Below the pieces are notes generated by a model that worked only from the letters and a program-made list of their open reading frames with translations, was not told the origin of the DNA and did not search any database. The position numbers and the translations under genes are program-made. Below are positions 1-9,926 of a stretch of 64,000 bases of DNA, in pieces; position 1 is the first letter of the stretch; each line of letters begins with the position of its first letter. This DNA is from Streptomyces bungoensis (GTDB lineage: Bacteria; Actinomycetota; Actinomycetes; Streptomycetales; Streptomycetaceae), in assembly GCF_001514215.1 (NCBI RefSeq), contig NZ_KQ948868.1, positions 1 to 64,000 of the forward strand. Reading direction: 5' to 3'.

Positions 1-6
1 GTGTGC

Positions 7-78
7 TCGTTCGGATCATGCCGGGCTCGTGGGCCCCGGGACCGTGCCTCGCTCCGTGATCCGGCCCGATCCGAACGA
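7..78 (-). terminator. large inverted repeat downstream of the first gene
   Basis: Arms at 7-17 and 68-78 are perfect 11-base reverse complements (TCGTTCGGATC and its partner) separated by a G/C-rich loop that can itself fold. The left-strand gene whose stop lies at 85-87 reads into this structure within a few bases, so it fits an intrinsic terminator. There is no T tract, which is usual for Streptomyces terminators. Confidence 0.5.
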
Positions 79-84
79 AAGACC

Positions 85-936
85 TCAGTCGCAGCTCAGC
101 GTGGGACCGGCCAGCATCCCGCCGGTGTACAGGGCCTGCCCCCTCGGCATCCAGTAGCCGATCTTCGAGACCACCGTGGAGCACGTGGACCCGAGCGTCA
201 CCCGGACCCGCACCTTCTCCGGGTGACCGGGCTGCAGCGCCGTCAGCGTGCAGTCCAGCGCGTACGGCAGCCGGGTCTTCGACGGGTACCGGCCGACCAG
301 CGGGTTGACGCAGCGCGGGTCGTCCGTGGCGATCCGCATGCCGGACGCCTCCTCGCCGATGAGTCCGAGCCGCGCGCTGCCGTCGCCGTCGTCGCTGTCC
401 CGGCGGACGGTGTAGGTCAGGGTGGTGGTCGCGCCCCGGCGCAGGGCGGTCCGGTCGACGGCGATGGCGTGCGTGGGCGCGGGCTTGGGCGCGGTGAGGG
501 TGAGCGTCGCGTGGACGGTGCCCCGGAGGTCGACGCCGGCGGGGGCCGAGCGCACGTGCACGGACGCCGAGATGTCGTAGGTTCCCGGGCCGGAGTAGTC
601 CTGCGTGCCCGGCAGCGTCCCGGTGACCGGAGCCCGGCCGGCGACCCGGACCGTCCAGGTGCCGTCCGTCCGGCAGGCGTAGCGCACCCGGGTGCCCGCG
701 ACCCGGCAGGTCGCCGGGGCGGAGACGGCCAGCAGCGGGGTGCCGCTGCCCGCGCACAGGCTGACCTCGGCCTCCTCGCCGTGGGTGCCGCGCAGGGTCC
801 CGGCCGGCGCGCACAGCGTGGCCGGCGCCTCGGCCACCGGGGCCGGCGCGGGCCGTGCCCAGGCCGGCGCGACGAGCGCGAGCGGCAGCAGGGCCGCCCC
901 CGCGAGACAGGTGAGGATGGTCGGACGTGTCGGCAC
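85..936 (-). CDS. secreted protein of unknown function
   Basis: This 283-residue protein begins at a GTG with GGAGGAA a few bases upstream; a longer reading from 1023 lacks such a site and would bury the signal peptide. Residues 1-28 form a classic Sec signal (basic start, LAGAALLPLALVAP core, Ala-x-Ala near APAWA). The mature part starts Pro/Ala-rich and then carries about six cysteines spread to the last residues, suggesting disulphide-stabilised beta structure outside the cell. I do not recognise a family or catalytic motif. It lies about 190 bp from the next leftward gene and is probably transcribed alone, ending in the inverted repeat at 7-78. Function is unknown; export is well supported. 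Confidence 0.75.
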   Translation of the reverse strand: MPTRPTILTCLAGAALLPLALVAPAWARPAPAPVAEAPATLCAPAGTLRGTHGEEAEVSLCAGSGTPLLAVSAPATCRVAGTRVRYACRTDGTWTVRVAGRAPVTGTLPGTQDYSGPGTYDISASVHVRSAPAGVDLRGTVHATLTLTAPKPAPTHAIAVDRTALRRGATTTLTYTVRRDSDDGDGSARLGLIGEEASGMRIATDDPRCVNPLVGRYPSKTRLPYALDCTLTALQPGHPEKVRVRVTLGSTCSTVVSKIGYWMPRGQALYTGGMLAGPTLSCD

Positions 937-1124
937 CGCGTTCCTCCGGGCGGCCGGACCGGCCGGGCACCGGTCGTCTGCGCCGAGGATGATCCGACAG
1001 TACGGCCATCCGTCCGCTGCCACGCCGAACAGTCACCTGCAGGCAGCAGCCCGGCCACTCCACGAGGCCGTCCGCCGACGCACCCCGCGCACGTACGCCG
1101 CCGCTCCGGGAACGGACGCTCCCG

Positions 1125-1973
1125 TCACCGCGCCTCGCGCACGTACCCCGCACTCCCCGGTGTGGAGACGTCCACGTCCCGGCGGACGATGCTCAGGCGG
1201 TCTCCCCAGCGGGCGAGGGCCTTGCGCAGGCCGCTGCCCGTGTACTCGACGTCCACCACGCGGTCGTCGAACGCCCGGGCGTACACCTCGCACTCGTCGT
1301 ACTGCCCGCACTCCTCGGCGACCGCGAAGTCCAGCCCCACCGCCCTTCGCCGCGCGGCCAGTTCGGCGGTGTTCTTCTGGCCGACGGCCAGGTGCCGGGC
1401 GTGCGCGTGCCGGGTGAGCAGCCGCATGAACGCGGTGGCGTCGGCGGCCGTGAGCAGGTGGCGGGAGCGGGTGTAGCTGTCGTAGTTGTCGGGCTCGACG
1501 GCGTCGTAGCCCTTCCGGGCGCAGCCGTCGACCCACCGGTTCACCCGCCGCGCCACGCGCTCCCGCTTGGCCGGGGTGCGCAGGTCGAGCAGCGGCTCGT
1601 GCCAGTCCTCGTCGATGACCACCCGGCCGCGTGCGTCGCGCAGCAGCAGGTCGGCGGGCCACGAGGAGCGCTCCTGCGGCTGCGCCTGGAAGGCGTTGAC
1701 GTAGCAGATGTTGTACCGGCCCGGCGCGGGCGGATCGGACCGGTCGCGGCTGACGATCCGGACCCCGGCGGGCGGGGGATAGGCGCCGCCGATCTGGTAG
1801 TCGAAGCCGGCGTTGCGCGGGGGCAGCCGGACGGCGGCGGGCGGGGCGGCCGTGCCCCGGTGCGGGCCGCCGGACCCGCAGCCCGCCAGGGCCGGCCCGG
1901 CGACGGCCAACGCGAGCAGCGCGGCGGCGGCCCTCCCCGGGCCCCCGGCGCGGGAGACACCCTTCGGGGGCAC
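1125..1973 (-). CDS. GH114-like (endo-alpha-1,4-polygalactosaminidase family) lipoprotein
   Basis: The 282-residue product has a lipoprotein signal ending in the lipobox L-A-G-C near residue 31, so it should be anchored to the outer face of the membrane. The following domain has features of the GH114/TM1410 family: an early segment with a D-Y-Q-I-G-G-A-Y-like motif, the strand R-Y-N-I-C-Y-V-N-A-F, V-I-D-E-D-W, and the block Y-D-A-V-E-P-D-N-Y-D that carries acidic residues of the TIM-barrel active site. Family members cleave galactosaminogalactan-type polymers; the real substrate here is inferred only. The start is a GTG preceded by a GGACGGA-like site. No neighbouring gene suggests a pathway. 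Confidence 0.75.
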   Translation of the reverse strand: MPPKGVSRAGGPGRAAAALLALAVAGPALAGCGSGGPHRGTAAPPAAVRLPPRNAGFDYQIGGAYPPPAGVRIVSRDRSDPPAPGRYNICYVNAFQAQPQERSSWPADLLLRDARGRVVIDEDWHEPLLDLRTPAKRERVARRVNRWVDGCARKGYDAVEPDNYDSYTRSRHLLTAADATAFMRLLTRHAHARHLAVGQKNTAELAARRRAVGLDFAVAEECGQYDECEVYARAFDDRVVDVEYTGSGLRKALARWGDRLSIVRRDVDVSTPGSAGYVREAR

Positions 1974-2123
1974 GTCCGCTCCGTCCTGCCCGCGCCGGGC
2001 GGCGCGGCACGTCCCCGGGATCCAATCGTCCGGCCGAGGTCGCCGTCAAGCTGTCGCCGAGGGGGCCGGGAGCACGACGTACGCTCCTCAGTGACCATCG
2101 TTCCGAAGGCAGGAGCAGCAACG

Positions 2124-3092
2124 ATGCAGTACGTGAAGCTCGGTTCGACGGGCCTGGACGTGTCGCGGATCTGTCTGGGCTGCATGACCTACGGCCTGCC
2201 CGACCGCGGCGTCCACGAGTGGACCCTCGACGAGGAGGCCTCCCGCCCGCTGATCCGGCAGGCGCTCGAGGCGGGCATCAACTTCTTCGATACCGCCAAC
2301 GTCTACTCCGACGGCACCAGCGAGGAGATCGTCGGCAGGGCCCTGCGCGACTTCGCGAACCGCGACGAGATCGTCCTGGCCACCAAGGTGCACGGCCGGA
2401 TGCGGCCCGGCCCCAACGGCGGGGGCCTGTCCCGCAAGGCCGTCCTGTCCGAGATCGACCACAGCCTGCGCCGCCTCGGCACCGACTACGTGGACCTCTA
2501 CCAGATCCACCGCTACGACCACGAGACCCCGGTCGAGGAGACGATGGAGGCGCTGCACGACCTGGTGAAGGCGGGCAAGGTGCGCTACATCGGGGCCAGT
2601 TCGATGTACGCCTGGGAGTTCTCCAAGGCCCAGTACACGGCCGAGCTGCACGGCTGGACGAAGTTCGTCTCCATGCAGAACCACTACAACCTGCTCTACC
2701 GCGAGGAGGAGCGGGAGATGCTGCCGCTCTGCGCGGACCAGGGCGTCAGCACCCTGCCGTGGAGCCCGCTCGCCCGCGGCCGCCTCACCCGCGACTGGGG
2801 GACCGTCACCGGGCGCAGCGCGGGCGACCAGTTCGGCAGCCGCCTCTACCTGGAGGGCGACCGCGCGATCGTCGAGGCCGTCACCCGGATCGCGGGCGCC
2901 CGCGGCGTGCCGCGCGCCCAGGTGGCCCTGGCCTGGCTGCTGCAGCGCGACACGGTGGCCGCGCCCGTCGTCGGCGCCGCGAAGCCGCACCACATCGAGG
3001 ACGCGGTGGCCGCCGTCGAACTCCGCCTGAGCGTCAAGGAGATCGAGGAACTGGAGCAGCCCTACACCCCGCACGCCATCAGCGGTCACTGA
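2124..3092 (+). CDS. aldo/keto reductase
   Basis: A 322-residue cytoplasmic NADPH-dependent oxidoreductase of the AKR superfamily, normal in length. It opens with M-Q-Y-V-K-L-G-S-T-G-L-D-V-S and shows the catalytic tetrad: Asp and Tyr in F-F-D-T-A-N-V-Y-S, Lys in L-A-T-K-V-H, and His in Y-Q-I-H-R-Y. The C-terminal part has the cofactor-binding segment ending G-A-A-K-P-H-H. ATG at 2124 has AGGAG nine bases upstream; the reading frame is open further left but without a ribosome site. Members of this subgroup (L-glyceraldehyde 3-phosphate reductase/YhdN-like) reduce small aldehydes; the substrate is not predictable here. Monocistronic, closed by the hairpin at 3110-3140. Confidence 0.9.
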   Translation: MQYVKLGSTGLDVSRICLGCMTYGLPDRGVHEWTLDEEASRPLIRQALEAGINFFDTANVYSDGTSEEIVGRALRDFANRDEIVLATKVHGRMRPGPNGGGLSRKAVLSEIDHSLRRLGTDYVDLYQIHRYDHETPVEETMEALHDLVKAGKVRYIGASSMYAWEFSKAQYTAELHGWTKFVSMQNHYNLLYREEEREMLPLCADQGVSTLPWSPLARGRLTRDWGTVTGRSAGDQFGSRLYLEGDRAIVEAVTRIAGARGVPRAQVALAWLLQRDTVAAPVVGAAKPHHIEDAVAAVELRLSVKEIEELEQPYTPHAISGH

Positions 3093-3109
3093 GCGGCCGT
3101 CGGTCGCGT

Positions 3110-3140
3110 TCCGTGCGGCGCGAATCCCGTGCCGCACGGA
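3110..3140 (+). terminator. intrinsic terminator of the aldo/keto reductase gene
   Basis: A perfect 10-bp stem (TCCGTGCGGC at 3110-3119 pairing with 3131-3140) with an 11-base loop lies 18 bases after the stop codon. No T tract follows. Confidence 0.7.
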
Positions 3141-3433
3141 TCGGTGAACAGGCGTAATGGAGAAGAATCGGCGTCATTGACGAACTGTCAATGGAGAGGC
3201 TGCCGAAGCCGGTGCCGAGAACGGGTGGATCTCTTGTTCGCCGGCGCCGGGCTGTGCAAAAGTGTGCACCGTCGGCGTGCAGACAATTACATTTCCGCTG
3301 CATGCGCCAGGCCGCTCCCGTACGCCCCCCACGCTTCAAAAGAGCTGCCCCAGGCGGACGTCCGAGCTGCCCAATCCCGTCCCGTACTTCTTGGTATGGA
3401 CTAATTCAGCGTTGCGCGTGGAGGAATGCAGCC
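3141..3433 (+). other. non-coding upstream region of the ricin/sigma-like gene
   Basis: The stretch is clearly poorer in G+C than its surroundings and has no convincing gene. It should hold the promoter of the gene starting at 3434; an A/T-rich block around 3392-3408 (TATGGACTAATTC) is the best -10 candidate, but I could not pair it with a good -35 box. Confidence 0.4.
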
Positions 3434-5734
3434 GTGAATGAGGCAGGTCCCTCGGATTCCGTCCCCACTCCGCGCCGGTTCGACGTATCGGACGAACAAC
3501 TGAGCGCCGAACTGAAGAAGTGGACCGGAACGACACCCGCGCTCCATCCGGTCGGCGAACTCCTGGACCGCCACTGGGAGGCGGCCTTCGCCTACGCCCG
3601 GCTGTGCACCGACGGACCGCGCGCCGCCGGCATGCTGACCACCGCCGCCTTCACCCGGCTGTTCGGCGAGTCCATCCGCCAGGCGGGTCCCTCCGCCGCC
3701 TGGCGCCCCCACCTGCTGGTCACCGTCCGCCGGATCGCGGCGGAGTGGGACGGCGACGGCCGCCAGGAACTCCTCCACCCGGCCCTGCGCTCGCACCCCG
3801 GCACGGGGGAGCGCGCCTCCGCCCGGCTGCTGCCGCCGTCCTCCCGGCGGCTGCTGTCCCGCGCCTTCCAGCGGCTGCCGCAGTCGTCGCGCGCCGTGCT
3901 GTGGCACGCCGAGGTCGAGGCCGAACCGCTCGCCGTCCCCGCGGCACTGCTGGGCCTGGACGAGGAGGACGCCCTGATCGAACTGCGCCGCGCCGTGGAG
4001 CGGCTGCGCGAGGAGTGCCTCCAGGTCCACCGCGAACTGGCCCCCGAGGCCGAGTGCCGGCGCTACCAGCGCATGCTGGACGTGACCTTCCGTCGCGGCG
4101 GCGTCGACATCGACCCGGACCTGCAGCGCCACCTGTCCGGCTGCGGGCACTGCAGCCGGACCGCAGACCAGCTGGCGCGGTTCAACGGCGGGCTCGGCCT
4201 CGCCCTCGCCGAGGCGGTCCTCGGCTGGGGCGCCAGCGCGTACGTGGAGTCCCGGGCGGCCCGCCCCGAACAGCCCACCCCGCCGCCGCCGGCATCGGCG
4301 CTCTCCGTGCCGCCGGGCGGCGAGTCGTTCACGTCCGCGGGGGTCGCCGAGCCGCCCGGAGCCGCCGGGGGCATGCCCGGGGCCGACGGCGTCCAGGGGG
4401 CGGACGCGGGCCCGGCCGGCAGGCGGTCGAGAAGGGCCGCCCGGGGCACGCGGGCGGCCGCCGGGGGCGGACGCGCGAAGGGCTTCACGCCTGCCGCGGA
4501 AGGGCGTTCGGGAGCCGCTGACTCCCCGCCGGCCGCCCCCGGCGCCCAGCCTGGTCCCGGTGCGGCGCCCCGGACGGACGGCCGACCCGCCGGCGCCGGC
4601 TCCGCCCCCTCCCTGCCGCCGGGGTGGGACGCGTGGGACGCGGGCTCGGCCACCGAACCGGGGCCGTCCCCGGCAGCCGCTTGGGAGGCGGACGCCGGTC
4701 CCGCACCGGCTCGCCCGAGACGGAGCGCGCGCAGGGCCGGTGCGGGACCGCGCGCCGAGGGCCCGGGGCGAGCCGCTCCGGGGGCCGACCCGGTCCGCTC
4801 CGCACGGGCGGCGGGCAACGCCGCCGACCCCACCGGCCCCGGCACCTCACGTCGCTCGGCGCAGCGGGCCGCCCGGCGAGTCCGGCGGCGCAACCTCGCC
4901 CTGGCCGCCGCCACCGTCAGCGGACTGGTCGTGCTCCCGCTGGTGCTGTGGTCGGTGCTCGGCGCGGGGGACGACCCGGCGCCGGGCGGGGGCGGCACCC
5001 CCTCCCGGACACCGGGCAGGACGCCCGCGACCCCGCGCCCGTCCTGGGCCGGCACGAGCGGCGACGCCGACGGGGTGCTGCGCGGCCGGCTGCACAACCT
5101 CGCCTCCGGCCTCTGCGTCGGCGTGACCGGCGGGAAGGCCGTCAAGGGCGCCGAGACCGAACTGGCCCGCTGCTCCGCCGCGGCGGGCCAGCAGTGGGAG
5201 TACGAGACCGACGGACTGCTGCGCAACGCCTCCGCGCCCGACCTGTGCCTGGACTCCCACCTCGGCTACTCGGTCCGGCTCGCCCCCTGCACCTCCCCCG
5301 GCAGGGCCGCCCGCAGCATCCGCTACGACTTCACCCTGCAGGGCGTCCTCGTCCCCCGCTCGGACCAGGACCTGGCGCTGACCCCCGCCGCCACCGACGG
5401 CTCGGGCGCCCTCGTGCTGAAGAACCGCACGACGGCGGCCGTCCAGCGCTGGACCGTCGACACCGCCAGGCCGGACCTGGAGATGCAGATCGTCGACTGG
5501 GACACCGACAGCACCCCGTCCCCCACACCACCCCCGCCGGTGCAGCCCGCCCCGAAGGCGTCCAGGACCCCGTCCCCGACGCCCACGGCGACCGCGGCGG
5601 CCCCGACCGCCGCCACGCCGTCGGGCTCCCCCGGCACCGACTACTGCACGGCCTACCCCGCCTACTGCGACTGGGGCGGCGGCGGGTACGGCGGGGGCGG
5701 GTACGGCGACGGCACCGGCCGCCACCGCCGCTGA
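3434..5734 (+). CDS. membrane protein: sigma-factor-like domain, Hx3Cx2C zinc motif, TM helix, ricin-B lectin domain
   Basis: The 766-residue product starts at a GTG with GGAGG upstream. Residues about 30-100 resemble ECF sigma region 2 and about 140-205 region 4 (F-Q-R-L-P-Q-S-S-R-A-V-L-W, then an HTH-like stretch). Next comes H-L-S-G-C-G-H-C starting at residue 233, the Hx3Cx2C signature of zinc-binding anti-sigma domains. A long Pro/Ala/Gly-rich basic linker leads to one membrane segment near 486-510 (A-L-A-A-A-T-V-S-G-L-V-V-L-P). From about 552 the exterior part has a ricin B-type beta-trefoil (L-C-V-G-V, Q-Q-W, L-C-L-D-S-H, Q-R-W) and a Gly/Tyr-rich tail. I infer a carbohydrate-binding ectodomain coupled to a cytoplasmic sigma-like module. 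A close relative lies at 19845. Real DNA-binding activity is unproven; this may be only a scaffold. Confidence 0.75.
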   Translation: MNEAGPSDSVPTPRRFDVSDEQLSAELKKWTGTTPALHPVGELLDRHWEAAFAYARLCTDGPRAAGMLTTAAFTRLFGESIRQAGPSAAWRPHLLVTVRRIAAEWDGDGRQELLHPALRSHPGTGERASARLLPPSSRRLLSRAFQRLPQSSRAVLWHAEVEAEPLAVPAALLGLDEEDALIELRRAVERLREECLQVHRELAPEAECRRYQRMLDVTFRRGGVDIDPDLQRHLSGCGHCSRTADQLARFNGGLGLALAEAVLGWGASAYVESRAARPEQPTPPPPASALSVPPGGESFTSAGVAEPPGAAGGMPGADGVQGADAGPAGRRSRRAARGTRAAAGGGRAKGFTPAAEGRSGAADSPPAAPGAQPGPGAAPRTDGRPAGAGSAPSLPPGWDAWDAGSATEPGPSPAAAWEADAGPAPARPRRSARRAGAGPRAEGPGRAAPGADPVRSARAAGNAADPTGPGTSRRSAQRAARRVRRRNLALAAATVSGLVVLPLVLWSVLGAGDDPAPGGGGTPSRTPGRTPATPRPSWAGTSGDADGVLRGRLHNLASGLCVGVTGGKAVKGAETELARCSAAAGQQWEYETDGLLRNASAPDLCLDSHLGYSVRLAPCTSPGRAARSIRYDFTLQGVLVPRSDQDLALTPAATDGSGALVLKNRTTAAVQRWTVDTARPDLEMQIVDWDTDSTPSPTPPPPVQPAPKASRTPSPTPTATAAAPTAATPSGSPGTDYCTAYPAYCDWGGGGYGGGGYGDGTGRHRR

Positions 5735-5736
5735 CG

Positions 5737-6249
5737 TCAGGGGTGGTGCGGCGGATGGTGCGGCGGATGGTGCGGCGGCGGAGGGATCGTCGCCAGGCCG
5801 GGCGCCGCCTCCGGCCACACCAGCAGGACCGGGCACGGCGCGTGGTCGACGGTGAACCGCGCCGCCGGACCGAGGCTCCTCGGCCCGAGCCGCGACCGGT
5901 CGCCGTCCCGGGCCAGCACCAGCAGGTCGGCCCCCTCGGCGGCGGCCACCACCTCCCGCTCCACCCGGCCCGCGCGCTCCTCGCGGGCACAGGGCCGGCC
6001 CAGCCGCTCGGCCGCCGCGTCGAGGATCCCGGCCGCCGACCTCCCGCCGAGGGCCTCCAGGCGGGTCCCCGGATCGCGCTCCGGGTGCCCCCGGCCGAGC
6101 AGCCCCGCGAACGCGCCGTGCGCCACGCCGGGCACGTCGGGCCCGGTCACGTGCAGCAGCACCACCTCGGCGTCGTCCGGCGCGTGCGCGCGCACGGCGT
6201 CCACACAGGCGGGCCAGGTGCCCTCGACGAGCCAGGCGATCACACGCAT
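5737..6249 (-). CDS. universal stress protein (UspA family) with His-Pro tail
   Basis: A 170-residue single-domain Usp protein. It begins M-R-V-I-A-W-L-V-E-G and has the typical alternating alpha/beta pattern, with V-V-L-L-H-V-T-G in strand 2, A-D-L-L-V-L-A-R-D-G in strand 4, and a late segment G-P-A-A-R-F-T-V-D-H-A-P-C-P-V-L-L-V-W matching the C-terminal Usp motif. The nucleotide-binding G-x2-G-x9-G(S/T) motif is degenerate. Unusually it ends in repeated P-P-H-H units encoded by a 12-bp tandem repeat, possibly a metal-binding tail. ATG 6249 has GGGGAGG upstream. It follows the transporter gene by 31 bp and is probably cotranscribed with it. Its stop converges with that of the ricin gene. Confidence 0.85.
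   Translation of the reverse strand: MRVIAWLVEGTWPACVDAVRAHAPDDAEVVLLHVTGPDVPGVAHGAFAGLLGRGHPERDPGTRLEALGGRSAAGILDAAAERLGRPCAREERAGRVEREVVAAAEGADLLVLARDGDRSRLGPRSLGPAARFTVDHAPCPVLLVWPEAAPGLATIPPPPHHPPHHPPHHP
5744..5779. repeat. 12-bp tandem repeat encoding a His-Pro tail
   Basis: Three consecutive copies of TGGTGCGGCGGA (the last with one change) lie at the 3' end of the Usp gene and encode P-P-H-H repeats on the minus strand. Confidence 0.85.
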
Positions 6250-6280
6250 CCGGTCGGCCTCCCCACACTCCGGCAACCCG

Positions 6281-7534
<1,254 letters not shown>

Positions 7535-7611
7535 GGCGGGTTCCTCGCAGATCGATCAGGCGCGGTAGGCCCCATGAAAGCAGACGGATGATGCGTCCGG
7601 CCGCAAGGGGA

Positions 7612-8844
7612 TCACGAGGAGCGGGTACCCGCCGTTCCCAGGAACTCCTCCCAGCCGCCCGCCGGCGCCTGCCCCGGCGCCAGCGTGCGCAGCTTGCGCA
7701 GCAGCGCCGGGTCCTGCGCCTCCAGCCAGGCCACGAGCTGCTTGAAGGACACGAACCGCACCTCGTCGTGCTCGGCCATCCGCCCGATCGCCTCCTCCAC
7801 GGCGTCCATGTAGATGCCGCCGTTCCAGCGTTCGAAGTGGTTGCCGATGAAGAAGGGCGCGCGGTTGGTGTCGTAGGCGCGCCGGAAGCCGGCCAGGTAG
7901 GTGTCCCGGGCCTGCGTGCGCCAGGCGTCGTACCGGGTGCGGTCGCCCAGGGGGTTCCCGCCGGACTGGTTGAACATCATGTTGTAGTCCATCGACAGCA
8001 CCTGGAAGGAGTGCCCGGCGAACGGTATGGACTGCAGGGGGAAGTCCCATATCCGGCCGCCCTGCACCTTGCCCGGCCAGATCTGCAGCCCGCCGGGGGA
8101 GCTGGCGTCGTACTTCCAGCCCAGCGCGGCGGCCGTCGGCAGCAGGGCCGCCTGGCCCTCCAGGCAGGGGGTGCGGCCGCCGGTCAGCTCCTTGCGGTAG
8201 TCGAAGGGGAGCGGTTCGAGGTCGGTGAAGCCGGTGTTGGTCTTCCACTTCGTCACGAAGCCCACCGCCTGGTCGATCTCGCTGCGCCACTCGGCCGGGG
8301 ACCAGTTGCGCACGCCGGTCGCGCCGCAGAAGTGGCCGTTGAAGTGGGTGCCGATCTCGTGGCCCTCCAGCCAGGCCGCCCGCACCTGCTGGAGGGTCGC
8401 GTGGATGTGCCGGTCGGCGAGGTAGCCGATCGCGGACGCGCCGACCGGGTGCTGCGGCGGCTGGTAGAGGTGCTTCCTGGACTCGGGCAGCGTGTAGATC
8501 CCGCTGAGGAAGAACGTCATCGCGGCGCCGTGGTCGGCGGCCACCTTGCGGAACCGGGAGAACAGCCTGTTGCTCAGCTCCCCGGCGCCGTCCCAGGAGA
8601 ACACCACGAACTGCGGCGGCTTCTGGCCGGGCTTCAGCCGCGCCGGCTTCGGCTGGTGCGGCTGCGCGCCGGTGTCGGCGGTGGAGCCGTCACCGATGAG
8701 CCGCAGCGGCCTGGCCTGCGTGGTGCCGTCGCCGGCCGTCCCGTCGACGGACAGCCCGGTGCCGGAGGAGCACGCGGACAGGGCGCCCAGCGCGCCCGCC
8801 GCCGCCCCCGCCGTCAGCACACGCCTGCGTGAGATGCCGCTCAT
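7612..8844 (-). CDS. secreted lipoprotein, divergent polysaccharide deacetylase-like
   Basis: The 410-residue product carries a twin-arginine-type signal (S-R-R-R-V-L-T-A-G) that is also a lipobox signal (L-S-A-C), so export by Tat and lipid anchoring are likely. The body looks like a NodB-fold enzyme with altered metal motifs: F-S-W-D-G-A-G in place of the usual T-F-D-D-G-P, and H-E-I-G-T-H-F-N-G-H-F-C-G giving the metal-binding His pair. Acidic and aromatic residues near F-F-I-G-N-H-F-E-R-W may shape the active site. ATG 8844 has GGGGA upstream. It probably acts on cell-wall or extracellular polysaccharide; the missing second Asp makes the deacetylase label provisional. Confidence 0.75.
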   Translation of the reverse strand: MSGISRRRVLTAGAAAGALGALSACSSGTGLSVDGTAGDGTTQARPLRLIGDGSTADTGAQPHQPKPARLKPGQKPPQFVVFSWDGAGELSNRLFSRFRKVAADHGAAMTFFLSGIYTLPESRKHLYQPPQHPVGASAIGYLADRHIHATLQQVRAAWLEGHEIGTHFNGHFCGATGVRNWSPAEWRSEIDQAVGFVTKWKTNTGFTDLEPLPFDYRKELTGGRTPCLEGQAALLPTAAALGWKYDASSPGGLQIWPGKVQGGRIWDFPLQSIPFAGHSFQVLSMDYNMMFNQSGGNPLGDRTRYDAWRTQARDTYLAGFRRAYDTNRAPFFIGNHFERWNGGIYMDAVEEAIGRMAEHDEVRFVSFKQLVAWLEAQDPALLRKLRTLAPGQAPAGGWEEFLGTAGTRSS

Positions 8845-8989
8845 CTTGTCCCCGATTCACTGTTCACGGCTCCCTGGCGGAGCCTTTTCGCTGTGTGGTC
8901 GAGGGGTTCGATGAGGGCGGCGGGGGGAAAGATCGCGGCGGCCGGGACGTGTTGCCGTCCTGTGACACTTGTGGCGCGCTCATGACGAA

Positions 8990-9017
8990 CCCCGCTGCCC
9001 GGGGGCGGGCAGCGGGG
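8990..9017 (-). terminator. intrinsic terminator of the DUF4232 lipoprotein gene
   Basis: A perfect 12-bp stem (CCCCGCTGCCCG at 8990-9001 with its complement at 9006-9017) and a four-base loop lie about 17 bases past the leftward stop at 9034. Confidence 0.8.
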
Positions 9018-9033
9018 TCGCCGGGGGGACGGG

Positions 9034-9750
9034 TCAGACGCCGGAGCCGGGGCGGAGCACCGTCAGGGAGACCGAGGAGGAGTTCCCCGAGACGGGGACG
9101 GCACCGGCCGTCCAGGCCACCTTCAGCTGGTCCCGCTCGTCCGGCGGGGTGACCAGCAGCGCGGCCGGGGTGGCCGTCTTCGCCTCGCTGATCTCGGGGT
9201 TGGAGAAGGTCAGGCCCGCCCAGGCGCTCTGCCCGGGCTTCAGGGTGATCGTCACCGGCGAGCCCGACTCGCGCCGCGGGTCGGGACCGAGCTGGCTGCC
9301 GGAGGCGCTGACGAAGGCCGCGCCCGGGTAGCCGCGCAGCGTGCAGGTCCGGCCGGACTTGTTGGTGAGCACGACGGGGAAGTTCTCCTGGCCGGCGCCC
9401 GGGTCGTTGCGCCCCACGGACGCGCCCAGCTCCGAGGTGTGGCACCGGGTGCTGGTGGCGCCGGTCTTGCCGCCGGTGCCGGTGCCGGTGCCGGTGCCGC
9501 TGCCCGCGTCGGAGGAGCCGCTCGACCGCGCCGCCGCGGACGACGCCGGGCCCGCCGGGGTGGAGGCGGCCGTGCCGGCGCCGGGGGAGGAGTCCTTCGA
9601 GGTCTCGGTCGCCGGGGCGGCCGTACCGGAGTCCGTCTTCGCCGGCCCGGCCTGGTCGTGCTGGCTGCCGCAGCTGCTCAGGAGGCCCAGTACGGCGATC
9701 GCGCCGGCGAGCAGGGCCCCGCGCCGTGCGGACCGGGATGAGTACGCCAT
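9034..9750 (-). CDS. DUF4232-family lipoprotein
   Basis: A 238-residue exported protein. The signal M-A-Y-S-S-R-S-A-R-R-G-A-L-L-A-G ends in lipobox L-S-S-C. Residues about 30-100 are a Ser/Thr/Gly/Ala-rich linker with a (GT)n run encoded by a GGTGCC repeat, typical of a spacer through the cell wall. The C-terminal part from about 105 fits DUF4232: C-H-T-S-E-L near its start, G-A-G-Q-E-N-F-P-V-V-L-T-N-K-S-G-R-T-C, L-R-G-Y-P-G-A, and a Trp-containing strand near Q-S-A-W-A-G-L. DUF4232 proteins are abundant in Streptomyces and have no established function. ATG 9750 has AGGAG 11 bases upstream. Confidence 0.85.
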   Translation of the reverse strand: MAYSSRSARRGALLAGAIAVLGLLSSCGSQHDQAGPAKTDSGTAAPATETSKDSSPGAGTAASTPAGPASSAAARSSGSSDAGSGTGTGTGTGGKTGATSTRCHTSELGASVGRNDPGAGQENFPVVLTNKSGRTCTLRGYPGAAFVSASGSQLGPDPRRESGSPVTITLKPGQSAWAGLTFSNPEISEAKTATPAALLVTPPDERDQLKVAWTAGAVPVSGNSSSVSLTVLRPGSGV

Positions 9751-9845
9751 GTCGCTCAACACTCCTGGATCGTCAGGGCACGCGGCGGTGCGCGTACCGT
9801 CGGCGCCGTGATGCGCCGTCACCACACTTGGATGCCCGCGGTGCC

Positions 9846-9877
9846 GGAAAAGTTCGGGACGCGCGGGATTCTTTTCC
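9846..9877 (-). terminator. possible terminator of the kinase gene
   Basis: GGAAAAG at 9846-9852 and CTTTTCC at 9871-9877 can pair around a G/C-rich loop that may extend the stem, about 50 bases past the kinase stop. The arms are short and imperfect further in, so this is a weak call. Confidence 0.35.
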
Positions 9878-9926
9878 CCGATTCGCCGCCCGGGCAACGT
9901 CCGCTCGGCCCGTCGGGCGCCCTCGT

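Noticed and set aside
1033..1124. Extension of the GH114-like gene or another gene in the gap before it
   Set aside because: Frames here run antisense or lack a start with a ribosome site; the GH114-like stop at 1125 is clear.
9466..9500. A GGTGCC hexamer run considered as a regulatory or CRISPR-like repeat
   Set aside because: It is an in-frame simple repeat encoding a Gly-Thr linker in the DUF4232 lipoprotein.
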